Shown: positions 1 through 8,002 of the stretch, one piece after another | How the letters are laid out: every line of letters begins with the position of its first letter | Numbering within the stretch: position 1 is the stretch's first letter | The notes under the pieces: model-generated | Databases searched by the model: none | Seen by the model: only the letters and a program-made list of their open reading frames with translations | What the model was told of the DNA's origin: nothing | Assembly: GCF_015690355.1 (NCBI RefSeq) | Contig: NZ_JADPRT010000013.1 | Location: forward strand, 186,001-250,000 | Reading direction: 5' to 3' | Length of the DNA: 64,000 nucleotides | Source: Streptacidiphilus fuscans | GTDB taxonomy: Bacteria > Actinomycetota > Actinomycetes > Streptomycetales > Streptomycetaceae | Position numbers and translations under genes: made by a program

Positions 1-718
1 CGTTCTGGTGCTGCTTGAGGTAGACGGTCGCTCCGGCCCCGGTCACGATCCGCCACACGCGGCTCTCCGGCCTCGGCCAGGACACGTCCTGAACTTCGGC
101 GATTGGCCCGGCGACTTGCTCAGCGAAGGATCGCAGTGCCGCGTCGAGGTGCCCGGCTCCGGGCGGGTCGCTGAAGGGAAGGTTGGTGCTGCGGTTGGTT
201 CCGCCGGGTTGGTAGGCGACGGTGTCGCCCGGCTGCTGGCGGTGCAGGATGATCCGCTTGCCGTGCCGGTAGGCATCGAGGCCGGCGTGGCAGTAGGCCA
301 CCATCTCCTTCTCCGGCAGGCCGTCCAGGGGCCACCAGCCCATCTCCGTACACAGATCCGGCTCGCAGATCCACGGCTCGCCGCCGCTCCAGCGCCTCGC
401 CTCCAGGAACCACCCGGTGCGTTGCCTTCCGTAGGGGTTTCGGTGCTGGACAATGACCGCGAGGCGCAGATCTGCCCGCGTTACGGTGATGCCGGCCTCT
501 TCGCGGGCTTCGCGGATCACCGAGTCGACGATGTCCTCGTCAGGTCCGTCGACGTGTCCGGACACGCAGTTGAACAGGCCGTTGGCGTAAGGGGATCCAG
601 CGCGCCGGGCAAGGAGCACGGTGTCGCCCCGACGCAGGATCAGGTGGGCGTCCACCGGTTCGCTGTAGCGGCGCGGTGCCGGTCCGGTCTCGGGGGCGTG
701 CTCGTGGACGGTTGCCAT
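1..718 (-). CDS. NUDIX hydrolase fused to start of a kinase-like domain (partial)
   Basis: This gene starts at ATG 718 and runs off the left edge, so the C-terminus is missing; 239 codons are visible. Residues about 15-150 form a NUDIX domain that hydrolyses nucleoside diphosphates linked to another moiety. The Nudix box reads SGHVDG followed by REAREEAGI, with one extra residue between the first Gly and Glu compared with the GX5EX7REUXEEXGU pattern. The last visible residues (ESRVWRIVTGAGATVYLKQH) look like the N-lobe start of an aminoglycoside-phosphotransferase-type kinase, which would make it a NUDIX-kinase fusion. That second domain is inferred from a short stretch only. A hairpin at 956-995 separates it from the MazG operon, so it probably has its own promoter. 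Confidence 0.8.
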   Translation of the reverse strand, partial: MATVHEHAPETGPAPRRYSEPVDAHLILRRGDTVLLARRAGSPYANGLFNCVSGHVDGPDEDIVDSVIREAREEAGITVTRADLRLAVIVQHRNPYGRQRTGWFLEARRWSGGEPWICEPDLCTEMGWWPLDGLPEKEMVAYCHAGLDAYRHGKRIILHRQQPGDTVAYQPGGTNRSTNLPFSDPPGAGHLDAALRSFAEQVAGPIAEVQDVSWPRPESRVWRIVTGAGATVYLKQHQN

Positions 719-955
719 CCGGGATGTCTCCTTGTCAGTCGTGGGGCCGGGGTCGATCAGGTGGTACGGCCCACGCAGCGCTCCGTCAGCCGGGCGTGGG
801 CAGGCGTCGGAGTCCGCGGATGGGCGTGGGCCATGACGCCCACCGCCGCGGCCAACAGTGGTGCTGTCAGGGCGAGGTGGCACGTTTCCCGGGTCGTGGT
901 GTCGGGGCGGGGTGAGCCAGGCACGCCACTGGGTCCCGGAAGAGTTCGCAAGGGT

Positions 956-995
956 CCGGTTGCTGCCGTTAGTGCCGTCTGGCGGCAGCAACCGG
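956..995 (-). terminator. Perfect 13-bp hairpin ending the MazG/HIT/NUDIX operon
   Basis: The arms CCGGTTGCTGCCG (956-968) and CGGCAGCAACCGG (983-995) are exact inverse complements around a 14-nt loop. It lies 11 bp downstream of the MazG stop on the minus strand. No T-run follows, which is normal for Streptomyces terminators. Confidence 0.65.
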
Positions 996-1005
996 AGGTC
1001 AGGGG

Positions 1006-1476
1006 TCATGTGCTGGTGTCCGGGGCAGGATCGGGCTTCTCTACACCGGGTCTGGTGTGGGTGTCCGGGTCACTGTTGCCGGTGGCGAGCATGTCGCGGA
1101 CCCGGGTCGATAGCGCGGTCATGTCGGCGGTGAATCGGTCACCCAGCGGGATTCCGGTCTCGTGGGCGATCACAATCAGCGAGAACAGGCAGTCCGAGAG
1201 CTCGTGCACGATCTTCTCCTCGTCGACCACGAGATCCGTGCGCTGCCCCTGGTGCGCCATGAGGAGTTTTGCCAGGTCGCCGACATCGCCGACGAAGCCG
1301 AGGGCGAAGTCGCCGAGATCCCACGAGCGGCGCAATCTCTGCTGGTTCAACTGGTCGTACAGCTGACGGACCATGATCGCGCTGGCCTGCATCGTCGCCC
1401 AGTCGGAGGTGGACCCCTCCCTGACGGGGCTTTGCGTTCCGGCCCGGGAGCGGCTGGTCGTCGGGTGCTCGGTCAC
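1006..1476 (-). CDS. MazG-like nucleotide pyrophosphohydrolase
   Basis: This is a 156-aa all-alpha NTP pyrophosphohydrolase-like protein. The MazG signature is visible as VVDEEKIVHELSDCLFSL (about residues 83-100), with acidic residues placed to bind Mg2+ and the helix continuing into IAHETGIPLGDRF. Such enzymes convert non-canonical NTPs to NMP plus PPi. The GTG start at 1476 overlaps the HIT gene stop (GTGA), so translation is coupled. The first about 30 residues are polar and probably disordered. It is the last gene before the hairpin at 956-995. The substrate cannot be read from sequence. Confidence 0.8.
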   Translation of the reverse strand: MTEHPTTSRSRAGTQSPVREGSTSDWATMQASAIMVRQLYDQLNQQRLRRSWDLGDFALGFVGDVGDLAKLLMAHQGQRTDLVVDEEKIVHELSDCLFSLIVIAHETGIPLGDRFTADMTALSTRVRDMLATGNSDPDTHTRPGVEKPDPAPDTST

Positions 1477-1979
1477 GCCTCTTCACCGACCACGGGTCGG
1501 TCCAGTTGTGCACGCAGACGCTCGGCCAGATGGTCGGCCTCATCGTCGGCGAGCTGGAGGCGACCGCGTGTGCTCCAGTCCAGGGCGTAGAACTGCTGCT
1601 CGTGGTACGGGACGCCGGGTGGGAGCGGCGCGATGTGCCAGTGCACGTGCGCGTTGCCCTGCATGCTGCCGAGGCTCATGATGTACATCCGCTCGGTCTC
1701 GACGACCTTCGCGAGGGCGCCGGCGACCTGGTGGACGACGCGCTGCAGCGCGAGGTAACCCTCCTCGGTGAAACCTCCGATCGTGTCCTCGACGTGCGCC
1801 CTGGGCGTCACCAGGAGCTTGCCGTACAGGGTCGGATGCTTGTCGAGGAAGGCGACGTGGTCGCCGTCGTCGTAGACGATCCGGTGTTCGTAGCCGGGCG
1901 CCCCGGCGAGCATCTGACAAACGAAGCACGGCCCGGTCTGGGCGGCACGGTGGTAGGCGTCGATGTCGAAGTCGGTCAC
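1473..1979 (-). CDS. HIT family nucleotide hydrolase/transferase (first copy)
   Basis: This is a 168-aa histidine-triad protein. An early CFVC pair (about residues 18-21) may bind zinc, as in Zn-containing HIT proteins. The catalytic triad NAHVHWHIAPLPPG lies near residue 110-123. HIT enzymes use the central His to attack the alpha-phosphate of nucleotides such as AMP conjugates or dinucleoside polyphosphates. The GTG start at 1979 overlaps the stop of the second HIT gene, and its own stop overlaps the MazG start. Two adjacent, clearly divergent HIT proteins suggest different substrates rather than a recent duplication. Confidence 0.88.
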   Translation of the reverse strand: MTDFDIDAYHRAAQTGPCFVCQMLAGAPGYEHRIVYDDGDHVAFLDKHPTLYGKLLVTPRAHVEDTIGGFTEEGYLALQRVVHQVAGALAKVVETERMYIMSLGSMQGNAHVHWHIAPLPPGVPYHEQQFYALDWSTRGRLQLADDEADHLAERLRAQLDRPVVGEEA

Positions 1980-2485
1980 CAGTCGGTGCCTTCCTGCGCG
2001 AGGACGTCGGACTCCGTCTCACCCGCGGCGAGCAGCGCGCGCAGAGCGAGAGTGTCGGCCGCGACTTGTTGCTCGTCCTGGCCTCCGTCGTCGAGGGTCC
2101 GGGGGATGACGTGCGCGTGCAGGTGGGGCAGGACGTTGCCGAACAGCGCGATGTTCAGCTTCAGCGGCTCGTAGTGCTGCTTCAAGATGTCGCCCACGAT
2201 GAGCAGTTCGCGCCAGAATCCGGCGGCTTCCTGCTCGTTGAGCTCGGTCGGATCGGCGACGTGACGCGGCCGCTTCCAGCGGGCGACCGTGTAGCCGCGG
2301 ATCCGGCCGCTGCGCCACAGGTAGGCGTCGAGGTAGGTACCGGCGAAGAAGCGGATGCCCCACCCGATGTCGTCCTCGTCGGGCGTCGCGCACATCCCGC
2401 ACCCCTGTCCGGCGAGCAGGCCGGTGAAGCCCTCGGGCCAAGCCGCAGAAGGCTTCGTTGGGTCGTCTTTGTCGATGGCGGTCAT
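1976..2485 (-). CDS. HIT family protein (second copy)
   Basis: This 169-aa HIT-fold protein has the triad HLHAHVIP near residue 121-128, preceded by LNIALFGNVLPH, a typical HIT beta-strand. CGMC at about residues 29-32 could be a zinc ligand pair. The ATG at 2485 is preceded by AGAGAGGACC, a fair ribosome site, 20 bp after the upstream NUDIX stop. It is translationally coupled to the next HIT gene through GTGA. It probably acts on adenylylated or nucleotidyl substrates alongside the NUDIX and MazG proteins; the substrate is unknown. Confidence 0.85.
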   Translation of the reverse strand: MTAIDKDDPTKPSAAWPEGFTGLLAGQGCGMCATPDEDDIGWGIRFFAGTYLDAYLWRSGRIRGYTVARWKRPRHVADPTELNEQEAAGFWRELLIVGDILKQHYEPLKLNIALFGNVLPHLHAHVIPRTLDDGGQDEQQVAADTLALRALLAAGETESDVLAQEGTDW

Positions 2486-2504
2486 GTTCGGGTCCTCTCT
2501 GCCG

Positions 2505-3242
2505 TCAGGTGGCGGGACTTTCGACGTAGGCCGGGGTGCCGGGACGGGCGGCGAGAAGGGCGGCGAGGCGGTCGTACTCGTCGGCGGGGAGGTCTTGCTG
2601 CCAGCCGGCCAGGTACCGGACCTCCCAGCGGGTGTGCTCGGTGGGGTCGAGTCGGATGCCGTCCAGCTGGCTCTGCGTCAGGGTCCCTCCGTCGAAGCAG
2701 ATCCCGAGATGCGCATAGGGCCAGTACCGGCGCGGAGGGATCCACTGCACACCCAGCAGTCGGGGCTCGCCGGCGACGAGGATGCCGGTCTCCTCCCGCG
2801 TCTCCCGGCACGCGACCTGCCAGGGCGACTCGTCCGCCACGTCGTAGTTGCCACCAGGAAGCTGGAGGCGCTGGAGCCGCTGCTGGTTGACGGCGTGGAG
2901 CAGCAGAAGGCGCCCTTCCTCGTCGGTGAACAGCATCGTGCTGAAGGTGGTGGTCTTGGGCAGTCTCGCGCTGTACTCCTCGGGCGGAACCCACTTATCG
3001 GACATGACGCTCCCTGGGGTTGGTGCGACCTTCCGCTCGGTGACGGCCGGATCCGGCTGGTACATGCCGTCATACGCGGAGCGCAGATCTGCTGCGACCG
3101 CGTAAGGCCGCCAGCCGTCGGCCGTGAGCTGCTGGATCAGGCGGGGCCGGTCCGGGGCGTCCATGCGGGCGATACCGGGGTCGAGCGGGTCTGCCCGCAG
3201 CGCGCCGAGAAGGCTGGCAGGCAGATCGGATGGGCCCGTCAC
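2505..3242 (-). CDS. NUDIX hydrolase with an N-terminal conserved small domain
   Basis: The 245-aa protein starts at GTG 3242, overlapping the previous stop. Residues 1-70 (DLPASLLGALRADPLDPGI, then GWRPYAVAADLR and MYQPDP) match the separate 83-aa protein encoded at 8600-8851. Residues about 80-200 are a NUDIX domain with the box GGNYDVADE followed by RETREETGI. An internal ATG at 3005 (MSDKWVPPEEY) with AGGGAG upstream could also make a NUDIX-only product that aligns with the NUDIX at 8003-8509 (MVWIPPEEF). So the same two modules occur fused here and split there. Confidence 0.85.
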   Translation of the reverse strand: MTGPSDLPASLLGALRADPLDPGIARMDAPDRPRLIQQLTADGWRPYAVAADLRSAYDGMYQPDPAVTERKVAPTPGSVMSDKWVPPEEYSARLPKTTTFSTMLFTDEEGRLLLLHAVNQQRLQRLQLPGGNYDVADESPWQVACRETREETGILVAGEPRLLGVQWIPPRRYWPYAHLGICFDGGTLTQSQLDGIRLDPTEHTRWEVRYLAGWQQDLPADEYDRLAALLAARPGTPAYVESPAT

Positions 3243-4258
3243 CTGGCCTCCTCAGGCACGGTGCCGTCGACGAGTTCGGTAAAGCCGGGCCTCGACAAGA
3301 CGGACCGGACGCGTCGCCCTGCGGGATCGCCCAGAGTCTCAGTCACCCGGTCGGCGCTGACCCAGAACCCAGGCCCGGATGGACTGCTGGTGGTGTGGAA
3401 GGAGAACAGGTGGACCAGGGTCGGCAGGCCGGTGGGGTGAGTCACCCAATCCACAGCACGCGGCGTGAGGATACCTTGGAGCCGGTTGTGTCGTGCCGCG
3501 GTCTGCTGAGGCAGCTCATGGTGGACGGGTACCGGACCTCCGGGCAGGCGTGGCTGGCCGGACGTGGTGGAAATCCACAGGCGGCCATCCGGGCGGGTGA
3601 GCAGCACTTCGGATTGGCAGTGGGCGCGGGGCCGGGTGGCGAGGTAGGTCGCGCGGTCCATCGGCAGGACCACACCGTCCGGTGGCACGGAGCGAGGCGT
3701 GGTCTTGGCTCGCTCATCGGCGATCAGCGCCGAGGCTGTCGCGTCCGGATCTGGGAGGCGCCCGGCCACCAGCGCCAGCGGGCCGGCGCCGCGGTCAGCG
3801 GCGGCAAACGAAGCGGTGACGCGACGCCCCAGACCAGGCGGCAGCAGTTGCGCGCACTCGGCGATGCCATGGAGGGACCAGCCGCTGATCTCCGTAGGCT
3901 GCACGCGGATCCGATCCAGGTCCTGAAGGGTCAGAGGCCTCGCGGTCCAGTAGAGGTAGGCGATGACGGGGGGCCGGTCGCGTCCGATCACGTAGTCCAC
4001 GCACGCGAGCTGTCCGAGGGCGAGGTCGAGGCCGAGTTCTTCCGCCAGCTCCCTGGATGCGGTGGTACGCGGATTTTCGGCCGATTCGGTGCCTCCTCCG
4101 GGGACGGAGAAGGGGTGATAGCGGTCGTAGGTCAGCTTCACCAGGAGGCAGTGGCCCTGGGCGTCCCGAGCCAGGACACCCGCGGCGGTCAGGACCAGGT
4201 CGTCGATCGAGGCGCGCTGCCTCGGTCCGGGACGAGTGGGGGTTCGGGGTGCGGTCAT
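3239..4258 (-). CDS. NUDIX hydrolase with a second degenerate NUDIX-like half
   Basis: I place the start at ATG 4258 (MTAPRTPTRPG), because it forms an ATGA overlap with the upstream short ORF; the frame stays open to GTG 4570. The product is about 339 aa. The first half carries a NUDIX domain with the box PGGGTESAEN then ASRELAEELGL, close to consensus. The second half (YLATRPRAHCQSEVLLTRPDGRLWIS, RLPGGPVPVHHELPQQTAARH) keeps the strand pattern of a NUDIX fold but has lost the REXXEE catalytic core. It may therefore bind substrate or dimerise rather than hydrolyse. Its stop overlaps the start of the next NUDIX gene. Confidence 0.75.
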   Translation of the reverse strand: MTAPRTPTRPGPRQRASIDDLVLTAAGVLARDAQGHCLLVKLTYDRYHPFSVPGGGTESAENPRTTASRELAEELGLDLALGQLACVDYVIGRDRPPVIAYLYWTARPLTLQDLDRIRVQPTEISGWSLHGIAECAQLLPPGLGRRVTASFAAADRGAGPLALVAGRLPDPDATASALIADERAKTTPRSVPPDGVVLPMDRATYLATRPRAHCQSEVLLTRPDGRLWISTTSGQPRLPGGPVPVHHELPQQTAARHNRLQGILTPRAVDWVTHPTGLPTLVHLFSFHTTSSPSGPGFWVSADRVTETLGDPAGRRVRSVLSRPGFTELVDGTVPEEAR

Positions 4259-4570
4259 GGGGTGGCCTCCGTGGCGACGGTTGTGTTGCCGGTGGGCGTG
4301 CGGGGCGTGACCAGGGCCTTGCCGTACGTGGCCGCCTGCCGCTCGTACATTCGCATCAGAGCGGGTCGGACCACGCGCGCAGCGACGCCCGATGCGGCGA
4401 ACAGCCGCGCGGACACCGCCCGCAACTGGACCGGGAACCCGGTCGAGGTCAACTGGCCATCGTGCTGGGCGAAGGATGAAGGCGTCGATCAGCGGGCCGC
4501 CGAACAGAAACCGGCGGGCGCGGACAAACGCCTCCGGCTGGGCCACCGCAGCATTGCTACCTCCGCTCAC
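4255..4570 (-). pseudogene. Short ORF between murF and NUDIX, probably frameshifted
   Basis: A GTG at 4570 overlaps the murF stop (GTGA) and opens a plausible sequence, PEAFVRARRFLFGGPLIDAF, but after about 35 codons this frame becomes low-complexity and Arg-rich. A second frame starting near TTG 4452 then looks coding: GFPVQLRAVSARLFAASG followed by RMYERQAATYGKALVTP. That frame ends at 4255, overlapping the NUDIX ATG (ATGA). The simplest reading is one gene of about 105 codons broken by a frameshift near 4455-4490. The family is not recognised. Confidence 0.4.
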
Positions 4571-5952
4571 CTGTCGGTACCCGCGTCGGCCAGAGCGAAG
4601 GCCAAGCTCTGCAGGCCAGCATCACGGGAACCCTTAACGAGCACCACGTCACCCGGCTCCACCAATTCCTCCAGCACGGCCAGCGCCTGCCGGGTGTTGG
4701 CCGCGGCGACGCCGACGCCCGCACCATCCGCCAGCCATCCGGCCTCCGCACCACCGACGGGGACGAGTAGCACGCCAAGGTCGCGGGCCAGCGCCCCGAT
4801 CTCGCGATGGGCGGCCGGCGCGCTGTCGCCTAGCTCGAACATCGCCCCAAGTACCGCGACCGGCCGGCGTCCGCTTTCCCTCGTCATCGCGACCAGGGCA
4901 TCCAGCGCTGCCCGCATGGAGTCGGGGTTGGCGTTGTAGGCGTCGTTGACGACCGTGACGCCGCCTTCACGCTCCAGCAGCTGGACGCGACCAGCCGTCA
5001 GCGGGAGCGCGGCGGACAGGCGTTGTGCGGACTCCTGCGCGCTCATCCCCAATGCGCTCGCCACCGCTGCGGCGGCGAGCGCATTGTCGACCTGGTGAGC
5101 GCCTACCAGTTGAAGCCGCACCGGAGCGCGCCCGTCCGTGGTGTGCATGACGAAGGAGGCCCGGCCGCGCTCATCGAGGGTGATGTCGTCGGCCCGCACG
5201 TGCGCGGCCGCAGTTCGCCCGAACCAGACCACCTGCCCGCGGGTCTGGTGTGCCATCGCGGCGACCAGCGGATCGTCCACGTTGAGTACGGCGTGACGGT
5301 CCGGGGTCAGGGTCTCCACCAGTTCGGCCTTGGCCTGCGCGATCTTCTCGCGTGACCCGAACTCGCCCAGGTGGGCGGTGCCGACGTTGAGCACCACGGC
5401 CACGTCCAGCCAGGGAGCCATCTCGGTCAGCTCACGGATGTGTCCGACTCCGCGGGCACCCATCTCCAGGACCAGGTAGCTGCACGCCGGTGCGGCCGCC
5501 GCGCGGCTGACCGTGACCGGCAGCCCGTTCTCGTTGTTGAAGCTCTCCGCTGTCGCGATCGTGGGTCCCAGGGCGGGCAGCAACTGGGAGATGAGGTCCT
5601 TGGTCGAGGTCTTGCCCGCGGACCCGGTGATTGCCACCGTCCTGGTTCCAGCCTGCTCTAGATGAGTGGAGAGCACGCCGGTGAGCAGCGCGACCGCGGC
5701 CATCACGTCGTCGACGACGACAGCAGGAACGCCCACCGGGTGCTGCGACAGGACGGCTACTGCTCCGGCGGCGACCGCCTGCTCTGCGAAGTCGTGCCCG
5801 TCCCGGGCACCGCGCAGGCACAGGAACAGCTCCCCGGCCCGCACGTGGCGGGAGTCGAACTGGAACGCACCCACAACCACCGTGGGGTCAGGGACGTCGT
5901 GGAGCGTGCCGCCAGTGAGGGCGGCGATATGAGCAAGTGTCAACGGGGCCAC
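4567..5952 (-). CDS. murF: MurF-type UDP-MurNAc-tripeptide:D-Ala-D-Ala ligase paralogue
   Basis: At 461 aa this is full length for MurF. Domain order is an N-terminal UMAG-binding region (LTLAHIAALTGGTLHDV), a central ATPase with GSAGKTSTKDL (about residues 110-120), FNNENGLPVTVSR, and the C-terminal Mur ligase domain (GVTVVNDAYNANPDSMRAAL, VKGSRDAGLQ). MurF joins D-Ala-D-Ala to the peptidoglycan precursor in the cytoplasm. Here it is not in a division/cell-wall cluster but heads a nucleotide-hydrolase operon. It is therefore likely a second copy, either for resistance or recruited for peptide ligation. The GTG start at 5952 lacks a strong ribosome site. The stop overlaps the next ORF. Confidence 0.85.
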   Translation of the reverse strand: MAPLTLAHIAALTGGTLHDVPDPTVVVGAFQFDSRHVRAGELFLCLRGARDGHDFAEQAVAAGAVAVLSQHPVGVPAVVVDDVMAAVALLTGVLSTHLEQAGTRTVAITGSAGKTSTKDLISQLLPALGPTIATAESFNNENGLPVTVSRAAAAPACSYLVLEMGARGVGHIRELTEMAPWLDVAVVLNVGTAHLGEFGSREKIAQAKAELVETLTPDRHAVLNVDDPLVAAMAHQTRGQVVWFGRTAAAHVRADDITLDERGRASFVMHTTDGRAPVRLQLVGAHQVDNALAAAAVASALGMSAQESAQRLSAALPLTAGRVQLLEREGGVTVVNDAYNANPDSMRAALDALVAMTRESGRRPVAVLGAMFELGDSAPAAHREIGALARDLGVLLVPVGGAEAGWLADGAGVGVAAANTRQALAVLEELVEPGDVVLVKGSRDAGLQSLAFALADAGTDR

Positions 5953-6019
5953 AGGAGGGACGGGCCTTCCATTTCGGAGCGGACAAGGGGGAACAGCGAA
6001 CGAAGGAAGGGACGACGGG

Positions 6020-7309
6020 TCAGCGTGCGGGCTGGGTGATCACGAATCGGGTGCTGGGCCGGTCCACGACCCGCCCCGGCGGCAGCTCCTGGTCGGGGGC
6101 GTAATCGGGGAAGGCGCGCACGAAGGCATCCGGGCCGCCCCGGAACTCCGCGTCCCAGCGCCGAATCAGTTCCGCCAGCCGCTGTCCGGTCTGCTCGGCG
6201 CCGGGCCCGTGCGCAATCACCCCGAACTCGTGATAGGTCTCGTCGAGTTCACGCATGGCGACGTAGGCGAGCGCGCTGCCAGTCACGGTGGCGCTGTGCC
6301 CGATCCCAAGCCAGGCCAGCTGCTCCCCACCCGGCTCCAGGTCCTTCCCAGTCGGGCCGAGGTAGCGCAGGTACGGGGTGAACTGGGTGGACAGGAACTG
6401 GTCCAGGTGCGGGATCACCGGCTCCATCCGCGCCACCCGGACCCCGGTCCACACCCGTTCCTGCTTGGCGCGGGCCAGATCCAGCACGGCGTCGGCGTCC
6501 AGAGCGAGGGCGTCGGTCACCCGCAGCACCCCGCCACCGGGCAGGTCGATCCGCTCGGACTGGTGCGCGCCGTCGCCCTGCATTGCGACAAACCCGCACA
6601 GCAGCTGCCGGTCCGCCCGCCAGCCACCGTCCACGGCGGCCTGGAATGTGTAGCAGCGCGACAGGCCCAACAGGGTGAGGGGAACAACGATACGACCGCC
6701 GGGGCTGAGCTGATCGCGCCAGGCAGGGGCGAGCTCGGTGGCCTGCGCGGTCACGATCACTGCGTCGAACGGACCGGCGTCGGCGGCCCCGTAGTGGCCG
6801 TCACCACAGCGCATATCCACATTGGTGATGCCCGCGGCGGCCAGGGCGGCCTGGGCGTCGTCGACGAGCTCGGGGTCGATCTCGACGCTCACCACCCGCC
6901 CGCCTGGACCGACGAGCCGCGCTGCGAGGGCGGCGTTGATACCGCGGGCGCCGCCGATCTCAAGGACCCGGTCACCAGGCTTGATCTGGGCTTCTTCGAG
7001 CATGTAGGCGACCAGCCACGGCGCGGACGCGGAGGAGATCGTATTGCCGTTCGCGCCGTATTTGACCGGTACGGTGTCGTCGACCGAGTACATCAGCGCA
7101 AGGTCGGTGCCGGGCAGGAAGCTCTCCTTAGCCAGGGCACCCATCGCGTCCGCCACAGGCTGGGTACGGATCCACTTCTTTGCCCGCAGTTCGTCGACCA
7201 TGCGGGCGCGCAGCACCTTACTGCTGTCAATGCTCGTGACGGGGGTGGTCAACAGGGCCTCCGGGCGTAGCGTGACGGGTGGTGGGCTGGGCGAGCGGCA
7301 GATCTGCAT
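6020..7309 (-). CDS. PCMT-like methyltransferase of the FxLD RiPP type
   Basis: This is a 429-aa SAM-dependent methyltransferase of the protein-L-isoaspartate methyltransferase superfamily. It shows the PCMT N-terminal region (FLPGTDLALMYSVDD, ISSASAPWLVAYMLEE), SAM motif I VLEIGGARGINAAL, and a long C-terminal extension of about 200 residues. This architecture matches methyltransferases of FxLD-type lanthipeptide and related RiPP systems, which methylate an Asp side chain before aspartimide formation. No FxLD precursor or lanthionine synthetase is visible nearby, so the substrate is unknown. The true start is uncertain: ATG 7309 has no clear ribosome site, and GTG 7213 or ATG 7201 also fit. 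Confidence 0.78.
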   Translation of the reverse strand: MQICRSPSPPPVTLRPEALLTTPVTSIDSSKVLRARMVDELRAKKWIRTQPVADAMGALAKESFLPGTDLALMYSVDDTVPVKYGANGNTISSASAPWLVAYMLEEAQIKPGDRVLEIGGARGINAALAARLVGPGGRVVSVEIDPELVDDAQAALAAAGITNVDMRCGDGHYGAADAGPFDAVIVTAQATELAPAWRDQLSPGGRIVVPLTLLGLSRCYTFQAAVDGGWRADRQLLCGFVAMQGDGAHQSERIDLPGGGVLRVTDALALDADAVLDLARAKQERVWTGVRVARMEPVIPHLDQFLSTQFTPYLRYLGPTGKDLEPGGEQLAWLGIGHSATVTGSALAYVAMRELDETYHEFGVIAHGPGAEQTGQRLAELIRRWDAEFRGGPDAFVRAFPDYAPDQELPPGRVVDRPSTRFVITQPAR

Positions 7310-7324
7310 GGTGCGACGGCGAGT

Positions 7325-7840
7325 TCATGGACTGCCGCCTTGATTCGGTGGGCGGTCTGGGGTGGGGCGCAGCGTCATGTATGAGCCGGACGGCACCTGG
7401 GTGAAGCCGAGCCCGGTGTAGAGGGGCTCGGCCATGTCGGTGGCGCGCAGCTCGATCGAGGCGGAGCAGCCCGCGGCGTCGAACGCGTCCAGGAGCGCGC
7501 GCATCACCGCCTTCGCGTAGCCGCGTCTCCGCGCTGCCGGGCGGGTGACGACGATCAGCACCCGGCCCCACCTGCCGGTCTCGAACCGTGGGCTGCGGTA
7601 ACCGTGGTAGGCCATCCCGATCGCGCAGGCCAGTAGCTGTCCGCCGTCGCCCGGCGCGACGAACACGAGCAGATCCGGGTCGACGCCGAGCCGCTCGCGC
7701 AAATCCTGCCCGAGGGTGTCGCGCCACGCCTGCGTCACCGGCTCACCAGCCATCACCTGCACACGCAGTTCCAGCAACTGGTCCACATCGCCGGGGACGG
7801 CGGCCCGCACGTAGACCGGCTCCCACGCAGCTGCGGTCAT
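7325..7840 (-). CDS. GNAT family N-acetyltransferase
   Basis: This 171-aa GNAT-fold protein transfers an acetyl group from acetyl-CoA to an amine. The CoA-binding loop is RPAARRRGYAKAVMRALLD (about residues 100-118), followed by the typical LYTGLGFTQVPSGSYMTL ending. It starts at ATG 7840, which overlaps the stop of a 33-aa ORF (ATGA), and lies 15 bp upstream of the FxLD-type methyltransferase, so all three are probably co-transcribed. The acceptor substrate is not predictable. Confidence 0.85.
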   Translation of the reverse strand: MTAAAWEPVYVRAAVPGDVDQLLELRVQVMAGEPVTQAWRDTLGQDLRERLGVDPDLLVFVAPGDGGQLLACAIGMAYHGYRSPRFETGRWGRVLIVVTRPAARRRGYAKAVMRALLDAFDAAGCSASIELRATDMAEPLYTGLGFTQVPSGSYMTLRPTPDRPPNQGGSP

Positions 7841-7938
7841 GCGCTCACCGGCCAGTGGACCTGGGCAGCGTCGGCATCTGCGGCCGTGCTGCGCGGGCGC
7901 GCTGCGGCGGAATCGGAAACCGGCATGCGATCACACAT
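7837..7938 (-). CDS. 33-aa ORF translationally coupled to the acetyltransferase
   Basis: A small ORF from ATG 7938 is preceded by GAGGTGG five bases upstream. It encodes MCDRMPVSDSAAAR, an Ala/Asp/Arg-rich middle, and the ending AAQVHWPVSA. Its stop overlaps the GNAT start (ATGA). It may be a leader for translational coupling or a small peptide substrate of the adjacent acetyl- and methyltransferases. I do not recognise a family. Confidence 0.45.
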   Translation of the reverse strand: MCDRMPVSDSAAARPRSTAADADAAQVHWPVSA

Positions 7939-8002
7939 TGTGTCCACCTCGTCACTGGTATTGAAGGCATGATGGAGTCGGCCGCTGGGGCTGGGGATGC
8001 GG

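Noticed and set aside
757..951. A 64-codon minus-strand ORF (TTG 951) with a hydrophobic stretch between MazG and the partial NUDIX gene
   Set aside because: No ribosome site, and it starts just beside a terminator hairpin; coding signal is too weak.
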